Assembly (NCBI GenBank): GCA_019915135.1
Contig: JAHLMK010000005.1
Coordinates: forward strand, 744,001 to 808,000
Source of the DNA: Strobilurus pachycystidiatus
Lineage: Eukaryota > Basidiomycota > Agaricomycetes > Agaricales > Physalacriaceae
Direction: 5' to 3'
Length of the DNA stretch: 64,000 nt
Positions 12,123-23,516 of this stretch are shown here, piece by piece. A program made the position numbers and the translations under genes. Below the pieces are notes generated by a model. The model saw only the letters and a list, made by a program, of their open reading frames with translations. It made no database searches and was not told where the DNA came from. Every line of letters starts with the position of its first letter. Position 1 is the stretch's first letter.

Positions 12123-12461
12123 GACGGAGAAGATGATAGTGGCAGGATGAGAAGGCACTGGGCGCGATCGGCGTGAGAAAAACAAGCCAGGGTCGCGTGT
12201 CTGCTTGTCCCTCACTCTCAATGTTCAAGTCCTTCGATGCTACGAAAACTCGACTGTCTTCTGGGTGTATTCCTCCAGTGCTGGCTGGTCGACCTTGGTG
12301 TCATCTCCTTCTGGTGTCAGTCGTTGGACCGCATGCGCAGCGGCGTGCTTGCAAAGATCTTCGGTTCGGAATCTGAGCTTAAACGCGACCTTCGAGCGGA
12401 CACTTATATGAGGCAATGATGCCTCCCCCCCATCTTTGTGTCTCTTATCTCTGCAGACACT
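12123..12461. promoter_or_regulatory. Shared divergent promoter region
   Basis: 339 bp separate the start codons of the dynein intermediate chain gene (-) and the chromodomain gene (+). The promoters of both must lie in or very near this segment. No specific binding motif was identified. Confidence 0.5.
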
Positions 12462-15400
12462 ATGCCACAAAAACAGCCCGCTCCGCCTGAGAAGCAATGG
12501 GAAGTCGGTACGTCCTTCTGGTCCATGGAAGGTTAGAGCTGCACTCACAATGGCCTTCAGAGGTTATCATTGAGGTCAAGGGCCGCGTGAGATACAAGAC
12601 CCCGGTATGTCTCAGCTTCAAATACATGTCCAGCCTAATGAAGCGTCCGCCAGGTGTACCTTGTACATTGGTGGGACTATCCCAGCTGGGAGGACAGGTT
12701 ACTTTGATTCCACCTTGACTCGAAAGCCCTCTGAGATATGTCGTAGCTGGGAACCCGAATCTTCCTTTGGGACGGGCGTCGCGGGCCTACTGAAAGCTAC
12801 CTGGGATCAAATACAAGAACAGGATGGGCTCACCAAGGACGATTTTGCCTTCTCTAACCGTCATATCGTGTTGGAAGAGGAGTGGGTCGGTGAGCATACC
12901 CACCCGAATTGACGTTCCCCAGAAACTGACTTGAAATTTTACAGTACAACAGAAAACCCTCTTCTTCGAGCTCTACAAGAAGCGAGAACGAATAGTAGGT
13001 ACTCTTGTTTGTGGCAGGATGTCATGATCAATCAGTGCACAGCACCCAAAAGAATCCTTGAAACTCAAGCTACCCTACTTTCTCACCCCGAGTCAAAAGG
13101 TAACTTCAATGTTCAGACCATGATGCAGATGTAATCAACGTCAAGCTAGCCCAAGAAGAAGAAGCAAGACACCGCCACCCGCCAGACTGTGAATGTGTTC
13201 TATGCACCTCACCGGGAGTACACACCCTCATACCAGAATCTGCCCGCGGCCCAGTCGCAGACATCTGACAGTGGCTCCGAATATTCCAGCTCCTCCAGGT
13301 CTGCGTCGCTCGAACCACCTCCCGATTCCTCGCCTATCCGTGAAGACCAGCCGCCTGATGCCGCTCCAGGTCTGCCATCACCTCGTCCACCACACACCCA
13401 TCTACAGCGCGACAAATACTTACAAGTTGATCCACGCTCTCATCGGATAGGCCCGCGAATCAAAACGATACCCATCCCCCGAAACAACGGGATCCAGTAT
13501 CATGCAATCCGCACCAAAGAACTCATTGCCGAGGCATGCTTCGAGCCGTGGATGATCGTACCCGAACTGGAGGCCTCCCCCAGCAATGCTACTGCGTCTA
13601 CAACGGTACTCAAGCCGTACCCGTTCGCAAGAGGGCAACCTGGAGTGGAGGGGGCAGCTCAGCATGGCCTATTTCATGACGACACAGACAAGCAGCCGTC
13701 CGAAGATGTCGAGATGGAGGACGTCAGCCGAGAGCACACGTCCAACGACGCCACTCCTCATTATGACTATGATGACCTACTGAACTTTCCTGAAGACGGC
13801 GACGATAGCGATATGGATACTCAGGACACCTCGACGGACTTCTGTGCCGCCGTCTGGAAGGGTAACCTTTACATCGACTCTCCAGGTAGCGCAGAGGAAG
13901 AGCGTCGACAGTTTTGTGGCCGCGTAGCCATTACTCAGAACACTCCGACGCCGAACATCTCGTTGGGAGACGCACATCTTTCAGAACGGGACTTGACCCT
14001 CGAAAGGTTCTCTCAGCTTTCCGACGTTCGGAGTCTTATCCGAGCAGTGGATATCAGGACTGTAGCCTCCTTGAACCGTCCCGAGGAGGAATCAAAGCCC
14101 CTGATGGCATTGATGAGTTACATGGCGCGCCACAATCTGGTGAGGAGCTGATAGTATCTCTTGCTTCATACACCCTATACTCATGCCACCCCTAGGCCGC
14201 AACGACGAAGGTCTTGGACGAAGAGAAACGTATCAAGTCACTATGGATCGTATTCCTTCCATTCATGGCGGAAAGACTCGGGCTCTCAGAGGAGACTTTC
14301 AAGACACCGCGCACGATGTTCGGGGTTGCCATAGCTGGCTTTGAGCCGGTCGTCGTACGGAAACCCAGGCCGCCTCCAGGCCTCCAAGCAAAGGCGTTTC
14401 TACGCCCTCAGCTGCGACATCCGGAAGAAGGCCATCGCTACTTGAATTCAAGAATTCTGGACCTTCCTCTCTGGCTACACGACGCGTTGACTCGTGCCCC
14501 ACCAATGAACTACATATTCCACAATCCCAATCCAAACCTGCGCAAGCTCAGAGATATCTGCCTTCTGTCGAATATCTTGGGAATGTACGCGCCAAGGTTG
14601 AATCTTGCCTCAGACCGCTCCACTCTGAAAGAGGCGCAAATTGTGTTCATCCACTTCGACGATCTCGGCTCGAGGAACCGTCCACCATCGCAGGAATTGC
14701 AGAGGAAAGGGACACTCTTTGTAGGATTCGGTCGCAGTGTTTTGCATACCAGCCCGAAGGCTCTGCCCTCCTTTGCTCTGCTCTTCAAGTCAGGTAGTCT
14801 CCAATTCTATTATCATCTGGATATATGTTGTTAACTCGGAGGCTTTTAAGGTGGTATTTTGACGTTTACGCCCACCGTCCTCACCCGCCAACCATTGAGC
14901 GTGATGGATCTCTTGCTTCGAATGCGGCAGCATTATGTTCACTGGACCGCTTATGCCCCAGTGTGCATTCTGGGTGCTGCTTTCGTTGATTATTACGGAA
15001 CTGAGGAGAAAGTCGAAGCGGCGTACAGGGCGTGAGTCCTCCCAATGCCTCATTCTTACTCGTAAAAGCCGCGAAATTCATGCAACCATCAGAGGCGACT
15101 TTGCTTTCGAGTTCATCCTCGATGCCGTAGCGGAGGGCAACCTCAAGTTGGAATTGTCTCGACGTTCACATTGTCGGCGTTACTATGACCACGATGAGGT
15201 CTTGGGGCAATGTCTGAGCGATTATCGGCGACATCGCGACAACCTCAACCCCATGTTACTCCACCAGACTATTGAGAACGACCTGCTGACTTGGCAGAGA
15301 AGCATTTATGTCAGTGCTACATGGCGACGCTATGTCGTGTTGGACGCGGACTGCAGTGGGTGGAAGCGAGGGGGCCAGGTAATTATTATGCCTTTGAACA

Positions 15401-15484
15401 AGTGTGGAGTGGTTATTGACGACTTTGTAGTTTGAGTGGATGACTCCCAAAGAATTTCTGGCAAGCTTAGGTGGATCGGGCTAA
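12462..15484 (+). CDS. Chromodomain protein with large uncharacterised C-terminus
   Basis: Splicing several short introns gives a protein of roughly 800 residues. The N-terminal chromodomain (about residues 13-60) reads WEVEVIIEVKGRV, then VYLVHWWDYPSWEDSWEPESSF. It supplies the aromatic residues that cage methylated histone lysine. The key join, GAC-AG to C-TGG, uses an intron at about 12693-12745 and restores the canonical WEPE. A basic run (QKPKKKKQD) follows as a likely nuclear signal, then a disordered acidic Ser-rich region. A conserved-looking C-terminal half contains FLPFMAERLGL, DLPLWLHDAL and a final MTPKEFLASLGGSG. The C-terminal half matches no family I recognise. A role in heterochromatin or histone-mark reading is inferred from the chromodomain alone. 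Confidence 0.75.
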
Positions 15485-15862
15485 ACATACACTTCTTTGA
15501 CTCTATCATATACTCTCCTTACTAGTACATTCCCCAGCCTTTCAAGTTTGTAAATTGTACATACATACTCACCCAATGGATACTACTGTATACAGAGCAA
15601 TTAACAGAAGACTGGACAAACGTACCTCAATTTCAGCGCCTCCAAGCTTATGTAAATTGAAGGGAGGGCGTCTGTAAATATGAGGGACTGTGCGAGTGAA
15701 AGCGATGAAACGAGTTGCAACTGCCAAGTTGTTCGACGGTAGCATAGTTTCATAGGGTTAGGGTCAGCTCAATTGATCACGAACCATCATCCCTTGCCGA
15801 GAGACTCAGGGAATTTCGTTCTGACCGTTCCACCTATACCACCACCTGTGTACAGCCAAGCA
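15485..15862. other. Intergenic, RRP3 promoter side
   Basis: 378 bp between the chromodomain stop and the RRP3 start. No ORF is supported. It contains a telomere-like repeat (listed separately) about 100 bp upstream of RRP3. Confidence 0.5.
15753..15764 (+). promoter_or_regulatory. Telobox-like TAGGGTTAGGGT
   Basis: Two overlapping copies of the TTAGGG telomere unit lie about 100 nt upstream of the RRP3 start codon. In yeasts, TTAGGG sites upstream of ribosome-biogenesis and ribosomal protein genes are bound by Tbf1-type Myb proteins. Applying that here is inference. Confidence 0.4.
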
Positions 15863-17377
15863 ATGGCAGAAGACGATCACGGGTTCTCCAGTTTTGGTCT
15901 CAGTCAACCTATCCTCGACGCTATCAAAGAGCTCGGTTACTTAGCACCAACACCCATTCAGAAGCAATGTATACCTCCCGCTCTGGAGGGCAAAGACATC
16001 ATCGGTCTTGCCCCCACAGGCTCCGGCAAGACTGCCGCGTTCGCCATTCCTATTCTCCAAAAGCTCTGGAAAGCTCCCCAAGGCCTTTTTGCCTGCATCA
16101 TGGCACCGACCCATGAGCTGGCGTATCAAATATCAGACCAGTTTGAAGCACTCGGCGCTGCCATGGGTGTTCGATGTGCTGTTATCGTCGGTGGAGACAT
16201 TGATAGAGTATCGCAAGCGATAGCGTTGGCGAAGAAACCTCACATCATTGTGGCTACACCAGGACGACTCCTGGATCACCTCAAGTCGACCAAAGGATTC
16301 AATCTTCAGACTATAAAATATCTTGTGAGTCTGATACTCGGAATTGCATAGAGTCCTAACATTTCCAGGTCCTGGACGAAGCTGACCGCCTCTTGGACTT
16401 GGATTTCGGCACTCACATAGACGAACTTCTCAAGTCTGTCCCTACCCAACGCACGACCTATCTGTTCTCTGCGACAATGACCACAAAAGTCTCCAAACTA
16501 CAGAGAGCGAGCTTGACTGATCCAGTTCGTGTGGAGACATCTTCAGCGTACGGCTAACCATACATCCTATGCGTTCTTCGCTCACCACTGCACAGAACGC
16601 ATACCGTGGACTCCCTACTTCAGTATTATGTTTTCCATCCCCTCATCTACAAGGAGGCCGTTCTGGTTTCTCTCGTCAAGTCTCTGATTCAGAATTCGAT
16701 GATTATATTCGTCCGGACTATACATAATGCCCAACGGTACTATGCATCTTACTTCAGTCGCACATTTCTAACAATTTCTCTCAGATTGTCCATTATATTG
16801 CGGGTGTTGGGGTTCTCTGTGGTTCCTCTCCACGGCGATCTCAGTCAAAGTCAGCGAAGCGGTGCTCTCGGAAAATTCAGAAGCGGAGACAGAACCATTC
16901 TAGTTGCTACCGATGTGGCCAGTCGGTGTGTACCCTTCGTTTCGCCTCAATCACTGCTCACAACGTATCAATAGTGGCCTCGACATTCCTCTTGTTGACC
17001 TTGTGATCAACTATGACATGCCCACGCATTCCAAGGATTACATTCACAGAGTGGGTAGGACAGCGCGCGCAGGCCGTTCTGGGAAGGCGATCCTCATTGT
17101 GACACAGTACGACGTGGAGCTTCTTCAGCGCTTGGAGGCAACTCTATCAAAAAAGTTGACGGAATGGCCCCTGGATGAAGACGAACTAGCGGCATTCCGT
17201 GGACCTGTTGATGAAGCCGGTAGATTGGCAGCCAACGAGTTGAGAGAGATCTCATCAGCGAAGAACTCCGGAGGCCGGCGGAGCAAACGAAGTAGACCAG
17301 ATGACGCGGAGTACGAGGGCATTGAGGAGGTGAAGATGCTAAAGCCGCAGGGGAAACACAAGCGGATCAAGCATTGA
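15863..17377 (+). CDS. RRP3: DEAD-box rRNA helicase Rrp3 (DDX47)
   Basis: An ATP-dependent RNA helicase acting in the nucleolus on pre-rRNA during small-subunit maturation. The ATG at 15863 gives [18 protein letters not shown]. The in-order motifs are Q motif ([10 protein letters not shown]), I ([11 protein letters not shown]), Ia (PTHELAYQI), Ib (TPGRLLDHL), II ([11 protein letters not shown]), III (SATM), IV (MIIFVRT), V (ATDVASRGLDIP) and VI ([15 protein letters not shown]). The C-terminus is a basic tail ending KHKRIKH, as is usual for Rrp3. Several short introns are required, for example between KYL and VLDEAD and between VASR and GLDIP. It is complete. DDX47/Rrp3 is favoured over other DEAD-box members by length and by the FGL...PTPIQ and basic C-terminal pattern. 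Confidence 0.88.
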
Positions 17378-17643
17378 TATTTGTTTACAATCAACCACCG
17401 CCGATCTTGTGAAGTAGAACTCTGAGCGCCACTCAACGGAGTGAACTTGGTACTTTCCGTTCGGTGTTGGTAGCATAGGCGTGAGCTCGAAATACAACGC
17501 AGTCAGTTGCGCCAAAGGTAGATTATTCGAAGGCTACTTTCACTAAACTAGGTTGAAATAAAAATGCACGGAAAGGTCTAGCCATTCAGGCATCTCAACA
17601 AGGGTACGAAGCGCGCGATGATGGAGAAGCATGTTACAACCAC

Positions 17644-19502
17644 CTATACAACACCATCGGGTCGCCATTCGGACAGCCACTTGTTACGCGGGCCACTAAG
17701 TAAAGTAAACACACGTTAGCATATTCAAGAGGGACCTAGGCTGGCACTTACGGTAGAGTGCTGGGACCGCGTTCGAGGAACTTCCCAGAGCCTGGCTCAG
17801 CGGTCACCTCGTTCGTTTCACCGTCATATACCACTTGTCCACGCAGGATGGTATAGCGTGGCCAATCTTCGAGCATCATCCCTTCGTAGGGGGTATAATC
17901 GACGGCATGATGGAGCTGAATAGTTGTCAGCTCGTTGGGCAGTGCCGAAAAGGTCTGATGTACCTTCGAATTCTCCACCTTGTATGGCGTACGCGCGTGG
18001 GCAGATCGCCAGATGATAAGGTCGGCGTCACTTCCTGGCTGGATCGTACCCTTCTGAGGATACATTCCGTCTGATGACAGGTCAGTAGTCTAGTGTACCG
18101 AAAAACATTGGACTCACAAAGTTTAGCAGCGTTGGTTGAGTTTAGCTCTACGAAGCGTTGTGGTGTTATGCGTCCTTTGAGGACACCTTCCGACCAAAGC
18201 AACGGTGTGCGCGTCTCAACTCCAGGGAGGCCATTAGGAATGTTGCGGAAGTTGCCTCGTGGGTTGTTGGTAGGGTTTTTCGACAAGCCAAGCTGCAATC
18301 CATCGATAAACATTGATCAGCCTCTAGAGAAGAAGTGGCATACCTGTTTACCGCGGTCGTCGTGGAAGCAAGTTGGCGCATGGTCTGACGAAAAGACTGT
18401 GAAGGTGCCGTTGGCAAGACCTTCCCATATCCTCTCCTTGTCGTTCGGATCATCCCGCAGAGGTGGCGCACACACACACTTGGCGCCCTCGAATCCGTCC
18501 TTGCGCATCTCCGAACCATCAAGCGTCGCGTAGTGCGGACATGTTTCGGCGTATATGGGAAGGAGACGCGTCTGTGCTTTTCGTATGGTCTCGACGGCTT
18601 CAGGAGCAGAGACGTGCACGATAAGCATGGGAGTGTCCATCAATTCAGCCAATGCCAGCGCGCGATAGGTGGCTTCTGCCTCCACGATTGGTGGACGAGA
18701 AGTACCGTGATGCCACGGCTCGGTCATCCCGCGCTCCATGAGGCTATTGGTCATCCAGTCAATCCTGTGAACGAGATGTGAGTGCAATACAATTTGGAGA
18801 GGGATGTACTTACACGTCGGCGTTCTCAGCGTGCACCATGGTTGTGACTTTGTACTGCCTAGCCGCGACCAAGACATTCAGAATCTCGCCGTCATTGAGC
18901 TTCAAGTCCTTGTAGGTCATGTAGATCTAGATTGAAGTTTGCCGTCAAGATCAATGCGCATCGTGTAGCAGAGAAACTCGCTTTCATAGATGTGATGCCT
19001 TCTTTGACGAGCTTGGGAAGCTCAGTGTGCATCTGCACGTCATTGGGGTCGGTCACAATGAGATGATAACCATAGTCGCAGACAGCGTGGTCATCTGATA
19101 AGGTGTGGTAGGCGGTCACAGCGTCGGTCAGTGAGGTTCCGCGATTCTGAACGGCGAAGGCGAGGATGGATGTGGTTCCCCCTGATAAAGGACGATCAGG
19201 AGTCGGTCTTGGCCTCGGGGGCGGTACGTACCGGCCAGGGCGCTCCTTGTTGCGCTCGTCCAATCGTCCGCAGAGCGTGCACCCAGTCCTTTCGCTGCGG
19301 ATTGAGCGACGTGAACATGGCTGTCGACACCGCCGGGCGTGATGAAGCCCCCGTCGGCGTCGATTTCCTTGCATCCGTCCTGTGAGGGTAAGCCAGCAGC
19401 GAGGATGCGGATCTTGCCGTCCTTGATACCAACGTCGCAGGCGACTTGGTCGGAGGCGGTGACGACGATGCCGTTTCGGATGATCAAGTCGAGATCGAAC
19501 AT
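17644..19502 (-). CDS. Dihydropyrimidinase / D-hydantoinase
   Basis: A binuclear-metal cyclic amidohydrolase that opens dihydropyrimidines or 5-substituted hydantoins to N-carbamoyl amino acids. The start at 19502 gives MFDLDLIIRNGIVVTASD. Metal-site residues are visible in order: SHVHVAQ (two His), GITSMK (the lysine that is carboxylated), MVHAENADV, IVHVSAPE and VFSSDHAPT (the catalytic Asp). The C-terminal part has GTIQPGSDADLIIW. The last exon is separated by an intron near 17700-17758 and adds GPRNKWLSEWRPDGVV. Length is close to the usual 500-550 residues. It is divergent from a D-carbamoylase gene, which would hydrolyse the N-carbamoyl product. Whether the natural substrate is a hydantoin or dihydrouracil cannot be told from sequence. 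Confidence 0.88.
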
Positions 19503-19707
19503 GGCGAGCCAGGGAAAAATGGGAGATAGTCGGAGCCTCGCGCTTTAAAGTAGTAATCCCTGATCGGATGGCCGTGGCGATTCCACGTGATGGCGAACTC
19601 ATTTGCCGATGGCGTTGGCCATGCCTCCGGCGAACGCAAGAGACAATTGATCATCTCAAGGATTTATAGGATGAGAATTGCAACATTCCCCAATCAATCC
19701 CTTCGCC
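19503..19707. promoter_or_regulatory. Bidirectional promoter of hydantoinase/carbamoylase pair
   Basis: 205 bp separate the two divergent start codons, so both genes must share this control region. That fits coordinated induction of two consecutive steps. No GATA cluster or other specific operator was resolved. Confidence 0.55.
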
Positions 19708-20927
19708 ATGCCCCGTCCTCTTCGTGTTGCCGCTGCCCAAGTCGGCCGTGTCGATCGCGCGACCCCTCGATCTGAAGTCCTCGCCCGGCTCATCACCCTC
19801 CTTGAGGACGCTGCGTCAAAGTCGGTGCAGCTCGTCGTATTCCCCGAGACCACCTTCACCACTTTCTTCCCGCGGTATCTGATCAAGGACGAAAAGGAGC
19901 TCGAATCGTATTTTGAGGTCGAGGACGCTGAGACTGGCATTGTCAACTCCGTGAACGTCAAGACTCTCTTCGATAAAGCTGCAGAGCTCGGAATCGACGT
20001 CGTCGTTGGGTATGGCGAGAAGACTCCAGAGGGCACTCCCTACAACACCGCGACTTATGTCTCTCAACGGAAAGTGGTCTCGAAGTACCGCAAGGTGCAT
20101 CTACCGGGAGCGTTTGGTGAGATAGACCTACTTCCGTGTCTCTCCATCAAATCTGACGTCCCTGTAGAGCCTTTCAATGATCACCCCGATACCACCAACC
20201 AGCTCGAGAAGCGCTACTTCAAACCTGGTAATCTAGGATTCCAGGCCTTCCGTGCGCCTGCCCTCCGACATGAATCCCGAAGTCCTATTATCGGCATGTT
20301 GATCTGCAATGACAGACGGTGGTCCGAGGGCTGGAGGTGCTACGGTCTGCAAGGAGCTGAGATCATGTGTATCGGTTATGTAGGCTCATTCTGGTCTCTT
20401 CGTTATTGAAGACAGTACTCATCGCGTTTAAGAACACCGTCGCTTGGGCTCCAGAGCTCTGGGGTGCGGATCCTAACATGGATCGCGACTTTGCGCGCCA
20501 AGACGCGATGTTCCATCACAAGCTCGTTTGCCAGGCCAATGCATACACCAATGCTAGTACGTGTCTCCCTACCATCCGTGATCAATGAGTTACTGAAATG
20601 GCGCTTTTTCAGCGTTCTGTATAACGGCCGCACGCTGTGGAATGGATGACGGCAAGTTCGAACTGATAACTGGTAGCATGGTTGTCGATCCAGAGGGACA
20701 CATCGTTGCCGAAAACAAGACTGATGGAGATGAGTTGGTTGTTGCAGACATCGATCTGGATGCTTGCCAGTGAGTTTCACAGCGAGCGTTTGACTAGACT
20801 CTATGCTGAAGTTATCTTCAGACAGGGAAAGAATCGGACCTTTGCCTTTGAGAAGCACAGGAGGCCGGAGCATTATGGAGTGATTGTTGAGCGCGCTGGT
20901 GTTGTTGAACCGCCTGAAGTTGTTTGA
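19708..20927 (+). CDS. N-carbamoyl-D-amino-acid hydrolase (nitrilase family)
   Basis: A carbon-nitrogen hydrolase that converts N-carbamoyl-D-amino acids to D-amino acid, CO2 and ammonia. The start gives MPRPLRVAAAQVGRVDR. The Glu-Lys-Cys triad is visible: Glu in VVFPETTFTTFFPR, Lys in KYRKVHLPG and Cys in MLICNDRRWSEGWR. FPExxxTTFFPR and CNDRRW are characteristic of D-carbamoylases rather than generic nitrilases or beta-ureidopropionase. Later segments, after introns at about 20380, 20559 and 20771, are GYNTVAWAPE, RCGMDDGKF, VADIDLDACQ and KHRRPEHYGVI; the last also matches the family's C-terminus. It is complete, at about 335-345 residues. It pairs head-to-head with the hydantoinase, suggesting a joint catabolic or D-amino-acid-producing route. 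Confidence 0.87.
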
Positions 20928-20983
20928 ATGTTGTACACCATCTTATAATCATACTAATGTAGATGATTCATTCTGAAGATGCA

Positions 20984-21715
20984 TCAATACGCACGAGTGA
21001 CAGAGAGGAAGAGACAAGACGCACGGAAATGGGCAGGCAGATAATCAGGTCTCGGCGGCCCAATCATTGCCATCTTGACTTTTTGCTGGCTAGCCAGCCG
21101 AGGCAAGTGGTCGCCGAAGATCTTCATAGTTGGTTGAACACTCTGCCACCTCCCAAATTCCACTTCGAGGCACTCAAAATTAGGCCATTGAGTCGCATCG
21201 CTGAACCCATCATCCAGAGTCGACCAGTTTGTCCATGTGATGTTCTCGTTCTCCTCGACGACCAACAAGCTCAAGACGAATTGGAGCAGGATCATCCTTT
21301 GAAATGTTATCTTGCATGTCTGTAGGGACTCTTTTGCGGAACCCATGAACTGCGCTGCGAGATCTGGAAGGAGCTCTGAGTCGGGAGGGTTTTCCCCGGT
21401 GAGTTGGAGGCTCCGCAGACAGGGTAGAGCGGGTATCTTGCCGACGTTGACGTGGTAGGTGATATCGTTTTTTGGAATGACTGGGAAGGCGTGCGTGAGA
21501 ACAACGTCAATATTATCCAGTTCACACGCACTTTCGAGACGAAGATCTTCTAGGCAATGCGATAATCTTTCGAGTGCCATGCGGACGTTTGCGACGTTAG
21601 ATGCCTCGCAGACGTAGTATTTGAGAGAGAGCGCCCTGAGTTGGGAAAGATCCAGAGATGACGAAGGTTGACGCGGCATTGTCAGCCCATCTAAACGAGT
21701 CACTGGCTGTAGCAT
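20984..21715 (-). pseudogene. LRR/F-box-like C-terminal fragment
   Basis: A single frame from the first in-frame ATG at 21715 encodes about 243 residues. It contains leucine-rich segments typical of basidiomycete F-box/LRR proteins: LSQLRALSLKYY, LEDLRLESAC, CLRSLQLTG and FECLEVEFGRW. No F-box is found upstream. The frame begins in the middle of what looks like an LRR region, so this is more likely a truncated relic or the 3' part of a gene whose 5' exons have decayed. It could still be expressed as a short protein. The name reflects composition, not a firm family match. Confidence 0.4.
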
Positions 21716-21741
21716 AGTGATTAGCCTGCGTAGGACAGTAT

Positions 21742-22140
21742 TCAAGGATCTTGACGCGCCTTTGCCACGCTCTTCCCAGAAGACACGGTCCTGGCGCGCT
21801 TGGAACGTGTGGTCGAGACCTCGTCTGGGAATGGTCGCTTTCCGGATGTATTGGAGGAGTTTACAGGCTGAAGAGCCCGATCTTCAAGGGATGGCCCAGC
21901 CTGCGCCAGCTGTTCTACCCTGGAAACGGTGAGACAGCGTCGGGGCAGAACGGCCAGCACGACATACGAAGGCGCGTTTCCGACTGTGTCATTGGGTTTC
22001 TTCGTTCCTCTCAGATTAGCGAGGCGGCCTTGCTTGAACTTGCTGATTCCGCCCATGGTTGTCGTCTGGAAACAAATACGCCGTACGGTCAACAAAATCT
22101 CGTGACGGCGGTGGTCGCCCCGGCCCGGAATTGCCGGCAT
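21742..22140 (-). CDS. Hypothetical basic protein, 132 residues
   Basis: An ATG-initiated frame with a second ATG that would give MGGISKFKQGRLANLRGTKK, a short basic motif followed by a Pro/Ser-rich tail and a possible nuclear signal (TTRSKRARTV). It begins only 52 bp from the divergent TAN1 start codon and ends just before the LRR-like fragment. The SKFKQGRLANL segment recalls N-termini of repeated, possibly transposon-linked gene families in Agaricomycetes, but I cannot name the family. It may be a relic or an N-terminal exon once joined to something else. Confidence 0.3.
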   Translation of the reverse strand: MPAIPGRGDHRRHEILLTVRRICFQTTTMGGISKFKQGRLANLRGTKKPNDTVGNAPSYVVLAVLPRRCLTVSRVEQLAQAGPSLEDRALQPVNSSNTSGKRPFPDEVSTTRSKRARTVSSGKSVAKARQDP

Positions 22141-22192
22141 CGGGGTTAACGGATCGCGATCAGATCCATTTTACCTCGACTCCTCCACCATC

Positions 22193-23516
22193 ATGTCAGA
22201 AAAACGAAAAGCTGGCGGAGGCGACAAGAGAGATGTCAAGAAGAGGTATAGATCCGTAAGCAACAATATAACCCCTCAACATCGGTCTTTGAACCCTTTC
22301 CAGGACGGCACACCAATATGGGGTAAACGACACATTGACGGTCCAGGTGTATGGGTTAGCTGTAAGTGCTCTTGCATGAGTTGCGCCACATCCTAAATAG
22401 TAAGCAGGTGTCAAAGGGAAAGAAAAGCAAGCCGTTGGGGAACTCTATGATCTCTTCGACTCGGTCAGACGACATCAACTTGACTCACAGTTTCCAATTG
22501 ACCATGTTCAGTAGTTAGCATCCGAGCTTTGGCCGTTAGAGGATGCCGATGGTCCAAGCCTCTCAGACGATGACGAAGAAGGATCTGGTCTCAGCATAGA
22601 AGAACAAATAGCGAAAGAAGTCAACGACATCAAGAAACCCACTGGCAAGAAGCAACCGAGATTCGGTGTGTGCTAACAGCTCAAATGCTTCTCATCTCCA
22701 CGCCCTAATATCTGCCTCAAGCGAACTGCCAGACTAACACGACTTGCGGTATGTAGCGCATCTGTACGCCAGCCCAGAAACTAATGTCCTCGACAGTCAT
22801 ATTCATGTCATGTAAACACCCAGTCGACCCAGTCAAGTTGGTCGAAACACACATCGCCAACGTTCAACGAACTGGAGTGACGCGTACGAGGTACTCTTAC
22901 CAGCGCCATTTACCTGATGCTTGCTGATCCCTTTTCTTCACCAAGACATTGTCACCGCTTCGTCCCAGTGACGGCAAGCTGCGTCACCAACCTCCCGGAA
23001 ATACAGGGTCTGTGTCGTTCCGTACTGTCGGAATTCTTCTCTCGCGACCCAGAGCGTAAATACTCGGTACGACCACCATTTACACTAAATCTGGTGCACT
23101 CTAACGTATCGCAGTACAAAATAGAGATGCGGACACGCAACCACACCGTGTTGACTCGCGATGTCCTGATCAAAAGCATCGCAGAATGCGTTCCGGAAGG
23201 GCACACAGTCAACTTGACCAACCCCGAAGTTTTCATCCTGGTTGAAGTGTTTAAGGTATGTATCTTCCCTCGAATGAAATTGACATATCTTGACCGAGTT
23301 TTGATAGAGTGTATTTGGCATCTCAATAACCAAGGAGTACTACAGCCTTCTCAAGTACAACGTGATTGAGATCTCGAATCGTTTTAGTAAGACGCTTGAA
23401 GAAAGTAAGTGTCCAAGATACGTTTCGCGCACTCCACTGAGCTCTGCCGGATAGGTAACGAGCCAACTAGCACTCCAGCGGAGCAAGAAGGATCTAGTAC
23501 TACTCCAGTTATATGA
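22193..23516 (+). CDS. TAN1: tRNA acetylation factor Tan1 (THUMPD1)
   Basis: Tan1 is a tRNA-binding THUMP protein needed by the Kre33/NAT10 acetyltransferase to make N4-acetylcytidine-12 in tRNA-Ser and tRNA-Leu. The ATG at 22193 gives MSEKRKAGGGDKRDVKKRYRS, which splices to DGTPIWGKRHIDGPGVWVSC. VKGKEKQAVGELYDLFDS, an acidic stretch and CVIFMSCKHPVDPVKLVE follow. The THUMP domain reads HCHRFVPVTASC, YKIEMRTRNH, VNLTNPEVFILVEVFK and SVFGISI, ending YYSLLKYNVIEISNRF. Many small introns interrupt the gene. The last exon (about 23450-23516) adds a short Ser/Thr-rich tail ending TPVI. The signature TNPEVFILVEVFK makes this assignment strong. Confidence 0.88.

Noticed and set aside
15773..15862. 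N-terminal extension of Rrp3
   Set aside because: The extension has no ATG; the first ATG in frame at 15863 gives a normal Rrp3 N-terminus.
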